DNA from: Billgrantia zhangzhouensis
GTDB lineage: Bacteria > Pseudomonadota > Gammaproteobacteria > Pseudomonadales > Halomonadaceae
Direction of reading: 5' to 3'
Assembly (NCBI RefSeq): GCF_021404465.1
Contig: NZ_JABFTT010000020.1
Span: forward strand, 1-56,701
Length of the DNA stretch: 56,701 nucleotides
Below, piece by piece: positions 37,293-44,848 of this stretch (its first letter is position 1; each line of letters starts with the position of its first letter). The notes under the pieces were generated by a model. It was not told the DNA's origin. It saw only the letters and a program-made list of their open reading frames with translations, and made no database searches. The position numbers and the translations under genes were made by a program.

Positions 37293-37766
37293 TCAACCCA
37301 GGTAGGCGTTGAGCATCCAGACAGTCTTCTCCTGCTCGCGGATATAGTCACTGGCCTGTGAGGCGGTACCTTCGTCGTCGGCGTCCGAGGCCGCGGCCAG
37401 CAGATCGCGCTGCAGCTCGATCAGGGTCTGATATCCCTTGAGTACGCCGCGTACGCAGGCTTCGCCGTCATGTACATCCTTGTCCTCGCCGATTTGCGCC
37501 ATGGCAACGTAGTCGCTGTAGGCGTGCACCGGCTTGTGTCCCAGGGTCAGAATGCGCTCGGCCACTTCATCGATCTTGGTCAACAGATCGGTGTAGAGTT
37601 CCTCGAACTTGGCGTGCAGCTCAAAGAACTGAGGACCTTTCACGTTCCAGTGGTAACCGCGAACGTTCATGTAGAAGACCTGATAGTTGGCCAGCAGAAC
37701 GTTGAGCTTTTCGGCAAGCTGGCTGGCGCTGTTCTGATGCAGGCCGATGGCGTTGGTATCGCTCAT
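37293..37766 (-). CDS. dps: Dps-family ferritin-like DNA-protection protein
   Basis: A 157-residue dodecameric mini-ferritin that oxidises and stores iron with peroxide. The inter-subunit ferroxidase ligands His39, His51, Asp66 and Glu70 have exactly the family spacing (12, 15, 4) in HWNVKGPQFFELH and DEVAER. The start at 37766 follows AAAAGGAG. There is no long lysine-rich N-tail, so DNA binding is not assured. Possible leftward promoter TTAATC, 17 bp, TAGACT (complement of 37804-37832). Confidence 0.94.
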   Translation of the reverse strand: MSDTNAIGLHQNSASQLAEKLNVLLANYQVFYMNVRGYHWNVKGPQFFELHAKFEELYTDLLTKIDEVAERILTLGHKPVHAYSDYVAMAQIGEDKDVHDGEACVRGVLKGYQTLIELQRDLLAAASDADDEGTASQASDYIREQEKTVWMLNAYLG

Positions 37767-37803
37767 GCGCGTACTCCTTTTCGCGTGCGTGTCGGTTGCC
37801 ATT

Positions 37804-37832
37804 AGTCTATGGCCTCGTCGGTCATTGATTAA
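37804..37832 (-). promoter_or_regulatory. possible dps promoter
   Basis: On the minus strand, TTAATC (37827-37832) and TAGACT (37804-37809) with a 17-bp spacer, about 40 bp before the dps start. The -35 match is weak. An OxyR site was looked for but not convincingly found. Confidence 0.35.
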
Positions 37833-37987
37833 GCAATATCTGGCCATGGTGGCGATAGACTGTGTGCATGATGAGCTGGCCGTGGCCTCCGTTGTCAAGG
37901 CGGGTAGGCGTTCGTGCCACGGCGCCGGGGCTCGCCCGGTCGGGAACCCGTAAGCCCTATGGAACTCTCAAGAACGGCGGCAATGCC

Positions 37988-38015
37988 TTGCAAGGTGGGC
38001 TGGGCCGCGTAGACT
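37988..38015 (+). promoter_or_regulatory. possible promoter of the lipoprotein/metal-transport cluster
   Basis: TTGCAA (37988-37993), 16-bp spacer, TAGACT (38010-38015), 28 bp before the first lipoprotein ATG. The remaining dps-lipoprotein interval (about 37833-37987) shows no gene. Confidence 0.4.
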
Positions 38016-38042
38016 GCGCCCAAGGACGAACAGGAGAACCCC

Positions 38043-38594
38043 ATGCGCCTGTGGTGGATGATACCCGGGCTGGCCTTGCTGGCCGGCTGCCAGGCGACAC
38101 CGACGACACTGCCTTCCGCGGAGCCGCGCCCCGCTGCTGAGTGTCGTTGGGAAGCCGGCGACATCGAGCCTCGCGAGTGGGTGCGACGTGCCCTCGATGC
38201 GCTGGAAGCGGAAGATTTCGTGGTTCGCGATACCGAGCTGGCGCTGGGGCTGGTCAGCGCCGAGCGTACCCGGACGATACCGGGCTATGGCGACCGCTAC
38301 GACACCTGGGAGCGTACCGGCTTCTTTGGCGGTGTGGGTCTGGGCGGCGGTCGGCGCGTCTCCACCGGTGTGATGATCGGCTTCGGTGGTGCTGGTGGCA
38401 GCATCACACAGGATGCCACTCAACTCGAACGTGTCTCGGTAGTCGCCGATCCGGGTTGGGTGCGCGTCAGTCGCGACATTCAGGTCATCGACTGGCGGGG
38501 CGAACTGAGCGAAACGCGCAGCGGTAGCGATGCCGCCTTCTGTGGTCCGCTGAGCCAGGCCATGCGGACCGCCGCAACGAGGGAGACGCCATGA
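38043..38594 (+). CDS. lipoprotein of unknown function
   Basis: A 183-residue lipoprotein with lipobox LAGC (Cys16). The mature part has a conserved-looking block (ALDALEAEDFVVRDTELALG) followed by a glycine-rich stretch (GFFGGVGLGGGRRVSTG, GFGGAGGS) that could be a membrane-active or amyloid-like strand pair. I do not recognise the family. It resembles the next gene, which it overlaps by 4 bp (atga). The pair precedes a DUF1007/nickel-transport pair, so a metal or envelope-stress role is possible but unproven. Confidence 0.7.
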   Translation: MRLWWMIPGLALLAGCQATPTTLPSAEPRPAAECRWEAGDIEPREWVRRALDALEAEDFVVRDTELALGLVSAERTRTIPGYGDRYDTWERTGFFGGVGLGGGRRVSTGVMIGFGGAGGSITQDATQLERVSVVADPGWVRVSRDIQVIDWRGELSETRSGSDAAFCGPLSQAMRTAATRETP

Positions 38595-38953
38595 TGCGTA
38601 GCTTGGTCATCATGTTGCTGCTCTTCGCGCTGTCGGGCTGCGCTGCTCCTCAACAACAACCCGAGCCCCGTGAACTGGCGCTGGCGGCAGCGCCCGAAAC
38701 GACATTACGCGAAGTCGTCGGCCTGCTGATGGAAGAGGGCTATGTGATCCGCCACGCCGATGCCGAGCTTGGGCGCGTCGAGGCGGTACTGGCGCGCTGG
38801 CCGGGCTACCGGGTCCGGGCCTCGATCACTCCCGAGGGGCAGGGGGCCAGGGCCGCCCTGACGGCAACCCGGGGCAGCAGGCCGCTGCCGCCACATCTGC
38901 TCGATCCGCTGCTGGCCGAACTACAGCGCCGGCTGGGGCTGGCACCGCGTTGA
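38591..38953 (+). CDS. small lipoprotein related to the preceding gene
   Basis: A 120-residue lipoprotein with lipobox LSGC (Cys17). VVGLLMEEGYVIRHADAELGRVEAVLAR aligns by eye with ALDALEAEDFVVRDTELALGLVSAERT of the upstream protein, suggesting a tandem duplication followed by divergence. It lacks the glycine-rich segment. Start overlaps the upstream stop. Function unknown. Confidence 0.7.
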   Translation: MMRSLVIMLLLFALSGCAAPQQQPEPRELALAAAPETTLREVVGLLMEEGYVIRHADAELGRVEAVLARWPGYRVRASITPEGQGARAALTATRGSRPLPPHLLDPLLAELQRRLGLAPR

Positions 38954-38988
38954 TTACGTCAGAGTCATCATGAGAGATCTGTAGCGAT

Positions 38989-39666
38989 ATGACTCGCCTG
39001 TTTTGCCTGTTCAGTGCCGGAGTGCGTCGCGCCCGGCTACCGATGATGTGGGTTCTCGTCTTGTTGCCGGGGTGGGCATTGGCCCATCCGCACGGCTGGA
39101 TCGACATCCGCATGCGCTTGATCGTCGACGAGCAGGGGCGGCTCGAAGCGCTGCACCAAGCCTGGCGCATGGATCCCTTCTACAGTCTGGTGCTGCTCGA
39201 GGAGCTGAGCCGCGGCGAAGGCGGACTGGAGGCGGGACTCGATCGCCTGGGAGGTGAGATCCGCGGCAATCTTGCACCATTCGATTTCTTCACCGAGGCG
39301 CGCCTGGGCGACGACAAGCTGGGCTTCGGCGAAGTGAACGAGTACACCGTGATGGAGCGCGGTGGCCGGGTGGAGTTCGTCTTTCTTCTGCCGCTGGACG
39401 AGGCGCAGCCGCTGAATGCGGAGACGCTGCAGTATCAGGTATTCGACCCCACCTACTATCTGGAAGTGGTGCACGAGGCGGAGGGCGATACACCGCAGGA
39501 GGACGCCTTGACGATAAGTGGCGCGGTGCAATGCAGCACCCGCATCGTGCCTGCCGACCCCGATCCCGAGCTGGTGATGCAGGCGGCCATGCTCGATGTG
39601 GACGACGAGGCCGAGCCTGGGCTGGGACGACATTTTGCCGAGACCGGAGTGGTGAAATGCGAGTGA
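38989..39666 (+). CDS. DUF1007 periplasmic protein, metal-transport partner
   Basis: A 225-residue exported protein. The hydrophobic signal ends in WALAHPHGWID, so the mature N-terminus would start with a His-Pro-His metal-binding tip. DUF1007 proteins are commonly encoded beside NiCoT/RcnA-like transporters and are thought to deliver or collect Ni/Co/Zn in the periplasm. The next gene starts inside its last codons, a 10-bp overlap. Confidence 0.85.
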   Translation: MTRLFCLFSAGVRRARLPMMWVLVLLPGWALAHPHGWIDIRMRLIVDEQGRLEALHQAWRMDPFYSLVLLEELSRGEGGLEAGLDRLGGEIRGNLAPFDFFTEARLGDDKLGFGEVNEYTVMERGGRVEFVFLLPLDEAQPLNAETLQYQVFDPTYYLEVVHEAEGDTPQEDALTISGAVQCSTRIVPADPDPELVMQAAMLDVDDEAEPGLGRHFAETGVVKCE

Positions 39667-40706
39667 AAGCAAGAGCGATGACAAGAACCCCTGCCAGGGC
39701 ATGGCTGGTCGGGTTCTGTCTGCTGTCGGCTGCCGCCTTGGTGCTGCTGTTCCTCAGCCAGGGCGGGCTGCAGTCATTGAGCCTGCAACTGGTCGCCTGG
39801 CAGCGTGATTTCCACCGGGCTCTGACCATGGCCATCACTCAGTTCTCCGGCGCCCCCACGACGGCTGCCTGGGCGACACTGCTGGGCGTCAGCTTCGGCT
39901 ACGGGGTTTTTCATGCCGCCGGCCCAGGACATGGCAAGGCAGTGCTGACAACTTATTTGCTCTCCCAGGGGGGCGCGGTGCGCCGGGCGCTACTGCTCTC
40001 CGTGGCCGCCTCGCTGCTGCAGGGGCTGGTGGCCATCGGCCTGGTGGTGGTGCTGGTGCATGGCCTGGGCTGGGTGACCCGCCAGGCCATGGGCAGCGTC
40101 GCCTGGGTCGAACAGGCCAGTTTCCTGATGGTGACCATCCTGGGGGCCTGGCTCGCCCAGCGGGCGATTCGTCAGCTACGCCGTTCGTCCGTGAGTCAGG
40201 CGGCCCAGCACGATCATGCCCATGGGCACTCGCATGACCACGATCATCATTGCTGTGGCGGCCACCACCACGTCGAGCCGAATCAGGCCGCCGATTGGCG
40301 CACTGCGCTGGCTACGGTGGTCACCATCGGGATTCGTCCCTGCAGCGGCGGCGTGCTGCTGCTGGGTGCGGCTACCCTGCTGGGCCAGTTCGCGGTTGGG
40401 GTGGCGGCGGTGATGGTGATGGCATTGGGCACGGCGCTGACCGTCTCGGGCTTGGCGCTGGCGAGCGTCTTTGCGCGCGGCTGGGCCGAGCGACAGTTGG
40501 TGAAGCAGAACAGCATGCAGCGGGCCGGCCGTCTGCTGAGCTGGGCTGCGCTGGGTGGCGGGCTCGCCATCATGGCACTGGGCATCTCGCTCTCCGTCAC
40601 CGGCGTGACGCAACCCTCTTCGGCACCGCTGCTGGGAGAGCCGCCGGCACGCAGCGCGCCGGCTGAGCGCGTGTCACCCCCTGGTGGTCATCCTCTCGGC
40701 GGTTGA
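39657..40706 (+). CDS. nickel/cobalt transporter (NiCoT/RcnA-like)
   Basis: A 349-residue inner-membrane protein of the RcnA-like branch. GYGVFHAAGPGHGK (81-94) is the conserved helix motif. A histidine-rich cytoplasmic loop (185-205, HDHAHGHSHDHDHH then CC and HHH) should bind metal, and a second motif is in TIGIRPCSGGVLLLG. Direction, import or export, cannot be told from sequence; the His loop and DUF1007 partner fit Ni/Co efflux or balance. The ATG at 39657 overlaps the DUF1007 end. Confidence 0.85.
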   Translation: MRVKARAMTRTPARAWLVGFCLLSAAALVLLFLSQGGLQSLSLQLVAWQRDFHRALTMAITQFSGAPTTAAWATLLGVSFGYGVFHAAGPGHGKAVLTTYLLSQGGAVRRALLLSVAASLLQGLVAIGLVVVLVHGLGWVTRQAMGSVAWVEQASFLMVTILGAWLAQRAIRQLRRSSVSQAAQHDHAHGHSHDHDHHCCGGHHHVEPNQAADWRTALATVVTIGIRPCSGGVLLLGAATLLGQFAVGVAAVMVMALGTALTVSGLALASVFARGWAERQLVKQNSMQRAGRLLSWAALGGGLAIMALGISLSVTGVTQPSSAPLLGEPPARSAPAERVSPPGGHPLGG

Positions 40707-40714
40707 ACCAACCC

Positions 40715-41140
40715 TCATGGCTGCAGATTGAGCCCGTCGAGCTGCGCCAGCAAATGATCGCGCATGCCGGCCAGCTCATTCAGGTCATAGGGCCTGGCTT
40801 GGCCGTGGCCCCATACCGGCCCTGGCCAGGCATCATCGTCGCGTACCCGGGCAACGACGTGAACGTGCAACTGGGCCACCACGTTGCCCAGGTTGGCCAC
40901 GTTGATCTTGTCGGCCTGGGTCAGAGCCTTGAGCATGCGTCCCACCTCGCTGGCTTCGTGCCACAACTGCCGCCGGTCGGCCTCGTCGAGGTCGAAGACC
41001 TCGCTCACATCGGGGCGACGCGGAATCAGGAGCAGCCAGGGGAAGCGCGCGTCATCCATCAGGCGTAGTTGGCACAGCGGCAGTTCCGCGACCGGGTAGC
41101 TATCCTGGGCCAGGCGGGCATCCAAGCGTGCTGACGACAT
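40715..41140 (-). CDS. HIT-family nucleotide-binding protein
   Basis: A 141-residue HIT protein. The catalytic triad motif is QLHVHVVAR (H-x-H-x-H type, with the third His replaced by Ala-Arg context). The upstream NVANLGNVVAQ block is typical of bacterial single-domain HIT proteins that act on purine nucleotides such as ADP-ribosyl or AMP-linked substrates. The specific substrate is unknown. It is convergent with the NiCoT gene, with 8 bp between the stops. Confidence 0.8.
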   Translation of the reverse strand: MSSARLDARLAQDSYPVAELPLCQLRLMDDARFPWLLLIPRRPDVSEVFDLDEADRRQLWHEASEVGRMLKALTQADKINVANLGNVVAQLHVHVVARVRDDDAWPGPVWGHGQARPYDLNELAGMRDHLLAQLDGLNLQP

Positions 41141-41284
41141 GCTCCCTCTCCTATCGATGACAACGCATCCATCATGACATAACCCGGCCCAACGCGCCCG
41201 TGGGAGGCAAGCGAAGCGTCTCGACAGCGGCTACAGTGAGGCTAGAGTGAGAGAGAAGTCCAGTTGGAAAGGAGGTAGGCGAAC

Positions 41285-41422
41285 ATGAAACGGTCATTGT
41301 TGTTGGTACTGGTGGTCCTGATGGGACTATCGCTGCTTGCCGGGTGCAATACCATGCGCGGCATGGGCGAGGATATCGAACAGGGCGGTGAGGCGATCCA
41401 GCGGCAGTCGTCATCGTATTAG
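41285..41422 (+). CDS. entericidin-like small lipoprotein 1
   Basis: A 45-residue peptide. N-terminal MKRSLLLVLVVLMGLSLLAGCNTM has a lipobox (LAGC, Cys21), followed by RGMGEDIEQGGEAIQ, the entericidin EcnA/EcnB pattern. The ribosome site AAAGGAGG is strong. The stop TAG (41420-41422) is part of the TTAG target of the MITE-like element that follows. A relative lies 376 bp downstream beyond that element. Entericidins are envelope lipoproteins linked in E. coli to stationary-phase lysis; the role here is unproven. Confidence 0.85.
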   Translation: MKRSLLLVLVVLMGLSLLAGCNTMRGMGEDIEQGGEAIQRQSSSY

Positions 41423-41696
41423 GGAAATGCTGAACAAATCGGCGAGCGGAGTGAAGCGGCTAGGTTCGTTCCCGACGAACCAACGCACTTCCCACATCCT
41501 TGTGGGTCGCAAGGCGCACGGAGCGCAGAACCGAGCGAAGCGACAAACAGCCGTAGGCTGGTCCCGAAGGGGCGAGAAGCCGCAGGCTGCGAGTCAACCG
41601 GAGCCTATGCGGTATAGGTGAGGATTCCGACGGTCCGACGCTTCGGCACCGCGCAACGCAGCGATTTGCCCGCGCAGGCATTTGTGCAGCGTTTCC
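41423..41696. mobile_element. MITE-like element, copy B
   Basis: A 274-bp element from GGAAATGCTGAACAAAT to ATTTGTGCAGCGTTTCC, flanked by an exact 4-bp TTAG duplication (41419-41422 and 41697-41700). It has the same ends and core as copies A and C, plus about 130 bp of extra internal sequence (roughly 41460-41600). No transposase is encoded. It splits two entericidin-like genes. Confidence 0.9.
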
Positions 41697-41797
41697 TTAG
41701 CGGTTATGCAAAGTGACGAAGGACTGTTACGCTTAAGTGGCCATTGCTTCACGGATAAGGAATGGATTTCCCAATATCGTTTCAAGGAGATACGATC

Positions 41798-41929
41798 ATG
41801 AAGAAAGCAATTGCCCTGGGTTTTGCTCTGCTGATGACCGCTGGCGCCCTGGCGGGCTGCAACACCATGGAAGGTGCCGGCGAGGACGTCGAGCGCGGCG
41901 GACAGCACGTGCAGGACGCCGCTAGCTAA
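41798..41929 (+). CDS. entericidin-like small lipoprotein 2
   Basis: A 43-residue peptide: signal with lipobox LAGC (Cys21), then NTMEGAGEDVERGGQHVQDAAS, close to the upstream peptide and to EcnB. Ribosome site AAGGAGA. The 100 bp between copy B and this gene is AT-richer than its surroundings and presumably holds its promoter, though no clear -35/-10 pair was seen. Confidence 0.85.
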   Translation: MKKAIALGFALLMTAGALAGCNTMEGAGEDVERGGQHVQDAAS

Positions 41930-42054
41930 TTCGTGTGGTCCGGTCTGGCAGCATGCGGGTGATCTGGCAGTCTCCCCGTATGCTGCCTGATAGCCTTCTT
42001 CCTATTTCATCCCTTTCATCTCATTCCGTTTTCATTACAGCGAGACTTTGACGC

Positions 42055-42387
42055 ATGGTAAGCCCTTTCAGGTGGTGCCTGGTTTTCGTTGGCCTGATGC
42101 TATTCGCAGGTTGTACACCCATGCCGAATTCCAATTCCGCCCATGAGCCCGCCCCGAAGCCGCCCCAGGTCAGCGAGCAGGAGGATGCCTGTGGGGCGCA
42201 GCGCGTTCAGGACCGCATCGGCCGGCATTTTGACGAAACGCTGGGAGAATCGATTCGCCGCGAAAGCGGTGCCGCCACGCTGCGCGTCATCCGCCCTGGG
42301 CATGTCTACACCATGGAATATCGCGGCGACCGTATCAACGTTCACATCGACGATAACGACACCATTACCCAGATTGGCTGCGGCTGA
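42055..42387 (+). CDS. I78-family peptidase inhibitor lipoprotein
   Basis: A 110-residue lipoprotein with lipobox FAGC (Cys20). After a Pro-rich linker, DACGAQRVQDRIGRHFDETL and VIRPGHVYTMEYRGDRINVHIDDND match inhibitor I78, a potato-inhibitor-like fold that blocks serine proteases such as elastase/subtilisin types. DRINVHID is the reactive-loop region. It probably protects the envelope from exogenous proteases. Confidence 0.85.
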   Translation: MVSPFRWCLVFVGLMLFAGCTPMPNSNSAHEPAPKPPQVSEQEDACGAQRVQDRIGRHFDETLGESIRRESGAATLRVIRPGHVYTMEYRGDRINVHIDDNDTITQIGCG

Positions 42388-42437
42388 TCGCCCTCGCCGC
42401 TCCTCGCGTCACGCCAGGCGAGTCGAGACTCCTTCGA

Positions 42438-42956
42438 TCAATGTCCGCTGTGCTCTTCCTGGGCGCGACGCTCGGCCTCCTCGGCCTCTTTGCGTAGCTT
42501 CTTGCGCAGTGCCGCCTTCTCGAAGCGGAGCTTCTGCCATGGTGTCTCCAGCTTGAGCGGCGGCACCGGCGCCGGTTGGCCATTGGCGTCTACGGCGACC
42601 ATGGTCAGGTAGCAGCTGTTGGTGTGGCGAATCACCTTGTCGCGGATGTTCTCGGCCACCACCTTGATGCCGATCTCCATCGAGGAGCGCCCCACGTGGT
42701 TGACGCTGGCCAGGAACGTGACCAACTCGCCGACGTGAATCGGCTGCTTGAACAGCACCTGATCGACCGACAGGGTCACCACGTAGTGGCCCGAGTAGCG
42801 GCTGGCACAGGCGTAGGCCACTTCATCGAGTTTCTTGAGAATGGCACCTCCATGCACCTTGCCGCTGAAGTTGGCCATGTCGGGCGTCATCAGCACGGTC
42901 ATGCTCAGCTCGTGCTGGCCGGGAAAATCATGGGGCAGGCTGCCGGAATCGGCCAT
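42438..42956 (-). CDS. acyl-CoA thioesterase (YciA/hot-dog family)
   Basis: A 172-residue hot-dog-fold thioesterase. MTPDMANFSGKVHGGAILKKLDEVAY holds the HGG helix motif, and VDQVLFKQPIHVGELV the second strand-helix. A highly charged C-terminal helix (KAALRKKLRKEAEEAERRAQEEHSGH region) extends past the fold. The start at 42956 is chosen because it begins the conserved N-terminus; an ATG at 43010 would overlap the upstream gene. Substrate chain length not known. Confidence 0.85.
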   Translation of the reverse strand: MADSGSLPHDFPGQHELSMTVLMTPDMANFSGKVHGGAILKKLDEVAYACASRYSGHYVVTLSVDQVLFKQPIHVGELVTFLASVNHVGRSSMEIGIKVVAENIRDKVIRHTNSCYLTMVAVDANGQPAPVPPLKLETPWQKLRFEKAALRKKLRKEAEEAERRAQEEHSGH

Positions 42957-42984
42957 GGGCGAATACCTTTTCAAGCGTACTGGT

Positions 42985-43368
42985 TCAATCGTTTGCGTCG
43001 CGCCGGCCATCGCTCGACGCGTTCTTGTAACGGCTGTCCTGCCATGGCCAGTGTCCCTCCACCTCGACGTGCAGGGTAAAGGCCAGGAAGGCGCGGATCA
43101 GCACGATCACTCCCAGAGTGGCGACCTGCTGGCCAGTATTGACGATGATGACTGTCTTGATGATGTCGCCGGCGATCAGGAAGTCCAGCCCCAGTATGAG
43201 CGAGCGGGCGATGCCGTGACGATAGTGCATGAAGGCATGCTGTTCGTGGAACATGCGATGGTGCAGGAAGCGCCAGGAGGTAATGGCGAAGCCGCCGACG
43301 ATGATAGCGACGCCCAGCGCTTCGATGATCAGGGCAATGGTGTCGATTCCGTCCAGGAACAGCGACAT
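42985..43368 (-). CDS. DUF1622 membrane protein
   Basis: A 127-residue inner-membrane protein of about three helices. ALGVAIIVGGFAI, GLDFLIAGDIIKTVI and IVLIRAFLAFTLHVEVEGHWPW match DUF1622, of unknown function. I use the start at 43368, which has GAGGG six bases before it; the ATG at 43389 has no ribosome site and lies just after a hairpin. Confidence 0.8.
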   Translation of the reverse strand: MSLFLDGIDTIALIIEALGVAIIVGGFAITSWRFLHHRMFHEQHAFMHYRHGIARSLILGLDFLIAGDIIKTVIIVNTGQQVATLGVIVLIRAFLAFTLHVEVEGHWPWQDSRYKNASSDGRRDAND

Positions 43369-43395
43369 GACGACCCTCGCGGTTGACATGACGAT

Positions 43396-43417
43396 GGCCC
43401 CGGCAAGTGCCGGGGCC
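43396..43417 (-). terminator. hairpin between atoE and the DUF1622 gene
   Basis: Perfect 10-bp stem, ggccccggca (43396-43405) and tgccggggcc (43408-43417), with a 2-nt gap (the loop would open a pair or two). It follows the atoE stop by about 30 nt and has no T-run. Confidence 0.6.
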
Positions 43418-43447
43418 GGGAGGCTTCACTCTCCACTAAGGTAGTCG

Positions 43448-44758
43448 TCAGAACCAGGTCAGGCCCACCGAGATGATCACACCGGTAATGATCAGTTGAA
43501 TCAGGCAGTAGCCCATGATGTCCTTGGCTTTCAGTCCGGCGATGGCCAGCACCGGCAGGGCCCAGAACGGCTGCAGCAGGTTGGTCCAGGCATCGCCCCA
43601 GGCGACGGCCATGGCCACGCGAGAGACGTCCACGCCGAGCGCCTCGGCCGCCGGTAGCATGACCGGGGCTTGAACGGCCCACTGGCCGCCACCGGAGGGC
43701 ACGAACAGGTTGACGATACCGGCGCTGATGAACGACCAGAACGGCAGGGAGGCTTCGGTGGCGAAGGAGACCAGTGCTTCCGACATCGTCTCCGCCAGGC
43801 CCGACTGCACCATGATCGCCATGATGCCGGCATAGAAGGGGAACTGAATGACGATACCGGCGCCGCCCTTGATCGCCTCGTTGAGGCTCTCCAGCAGGCT
43901 GCGGGGGGTGCGATGAAGCACGATGGCCAGGAATAGGAACATGAAGTTGACGATGTTGAGATTCAGGCTGCCACCGCGCAGGGCGAAGTGATCGAGCAGA
44001 AAGATTATCCCCGGTATGCCGACCAGCCAGGCGAGGGTGACGCTGTTCTCCAGTCGCTCGGCCGGGCGCGTGATGCGCACCCGTGAGGCAGGGCTCTCGT
44101 CAAGCAGTTTGGGGTCGATGTAGACGCTCTCCTTGTCATCGGGGAGCATGGCGCGGTTGACCAGCGGGATGGCAATGAACAGACACACCACGATCGCCAG
44201 GTTGAAGAAAGCGAAGATGGTCGAACCCGTACTGATCACGCCGATTTGTTCAGCGGTGAAATGGCCCTCGGTGGCAATGGTCAGCGGGATGGAGCCGGCC
44301 AGACCGCCATGCCAGACCACGAAGCCGGAGTAGGCGCTGGCCACCAGCAGGCGGTAATCGACTCGCACCATGCGCGCCAGTTCCTTGGCGAACAGCGCGC
44401 CGACCACCAGGCCGAAGCCCCAGTTGATCCAACTGGCCGCCAGCGAGACGAACGTGACCAGCAGGATGGCGTGACCGGCGTGCCTGGCCAACCCGGCCAA
44501 CCGCTGCAGCAGGCGCTTGGCCGGCGGCGAGCTGGCCAGCATGAAACCGGTCACCAGGACTAGCAACATCTGCATGGAGAAGGTGAGCAGGTTCCAGAAG
44601 CCGTCGCCCCAGTAGCGCATCACGGCCAGCGGCGTCTGGCGCTCCACGCCGATGGCGGCTGCGGCGGCAATGAGCGTCAGCAGCAGCACGAAGATGAAGG
44701 GATCCGGCAGATAGCGTTCGACCAGCTTGACGGCGGGTCTTGACAGCATTTTTAGCAT
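43448..44758 (-). CDS. short-chain fatty acid transporter, AtoE family
   Basis: A 436-residue permease with about 11-12 hydrophobic segments. RYLPDPFIFVLLLTLIA, INWGFGLVVGALFAKELAR, YSGFVVWHGGLAGSIPL and NLFVPSGGGQWAVQAPVMLPAA are the AtoE pattern (E. coli AtoE takes up butyrate/acetoacetate). No ato catabolic genes are nearby, so the substrate is inferred only. Confidence 0.9.
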   Translation of the reverse strand: MLKMLSRPAVKLVERYLPDPFIFVLLLTLIAAAAAIGVERQTPLAVMRYWGDGFWNLLTFSMQMLLVLVTGFMLASSPPAKRLLQRLAGLARHAGHAILLVTFVSLAASWINWGFGLVVGALFAKELARMVRVDYRLLVASAYSGFVVWHGGLAGSIPLTIATEGHFTAEQIGVISTGSTIFAFFNLAIVVCLFIAIPLVNRAMLPDDKESVYIDPKLLDESPASRVRITRPAERLENSVTLAWLVGIPGIIFLLDHFALRGGSLNLNIVNFMFLFLAIVLHRTPRSLLESLNEAIKGGAGIVIQFPFYAGIMAIMVQSGLAETMSEALVSFATEASLPFWSFISAGIVNLFVPSGGGQWAVQAPVMLPAAEALGVDVSRVAMAVAWGDAWTNLLQPFWALPVLAIAGLKAKDIMGYCLIQLIITGVIISVGLTWF

Positions 44759-44848
44759 GGCGGCGTCGCTTCTTCTGGTTGTCTTGAGTGCGTCTGAGAA
44801 AAATAGCGCAATCTCATCGGCTTGCCCTAATGAAAAGGGGACTGCGGC

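Noticed and set aside
37767..38042. Short ORFs in the 276-bp dps/lipoprotein gap
   Set aside because: They are antisense or out-of-frame extensions of flanking genes, and none has a ribosome site with a recognisable product.
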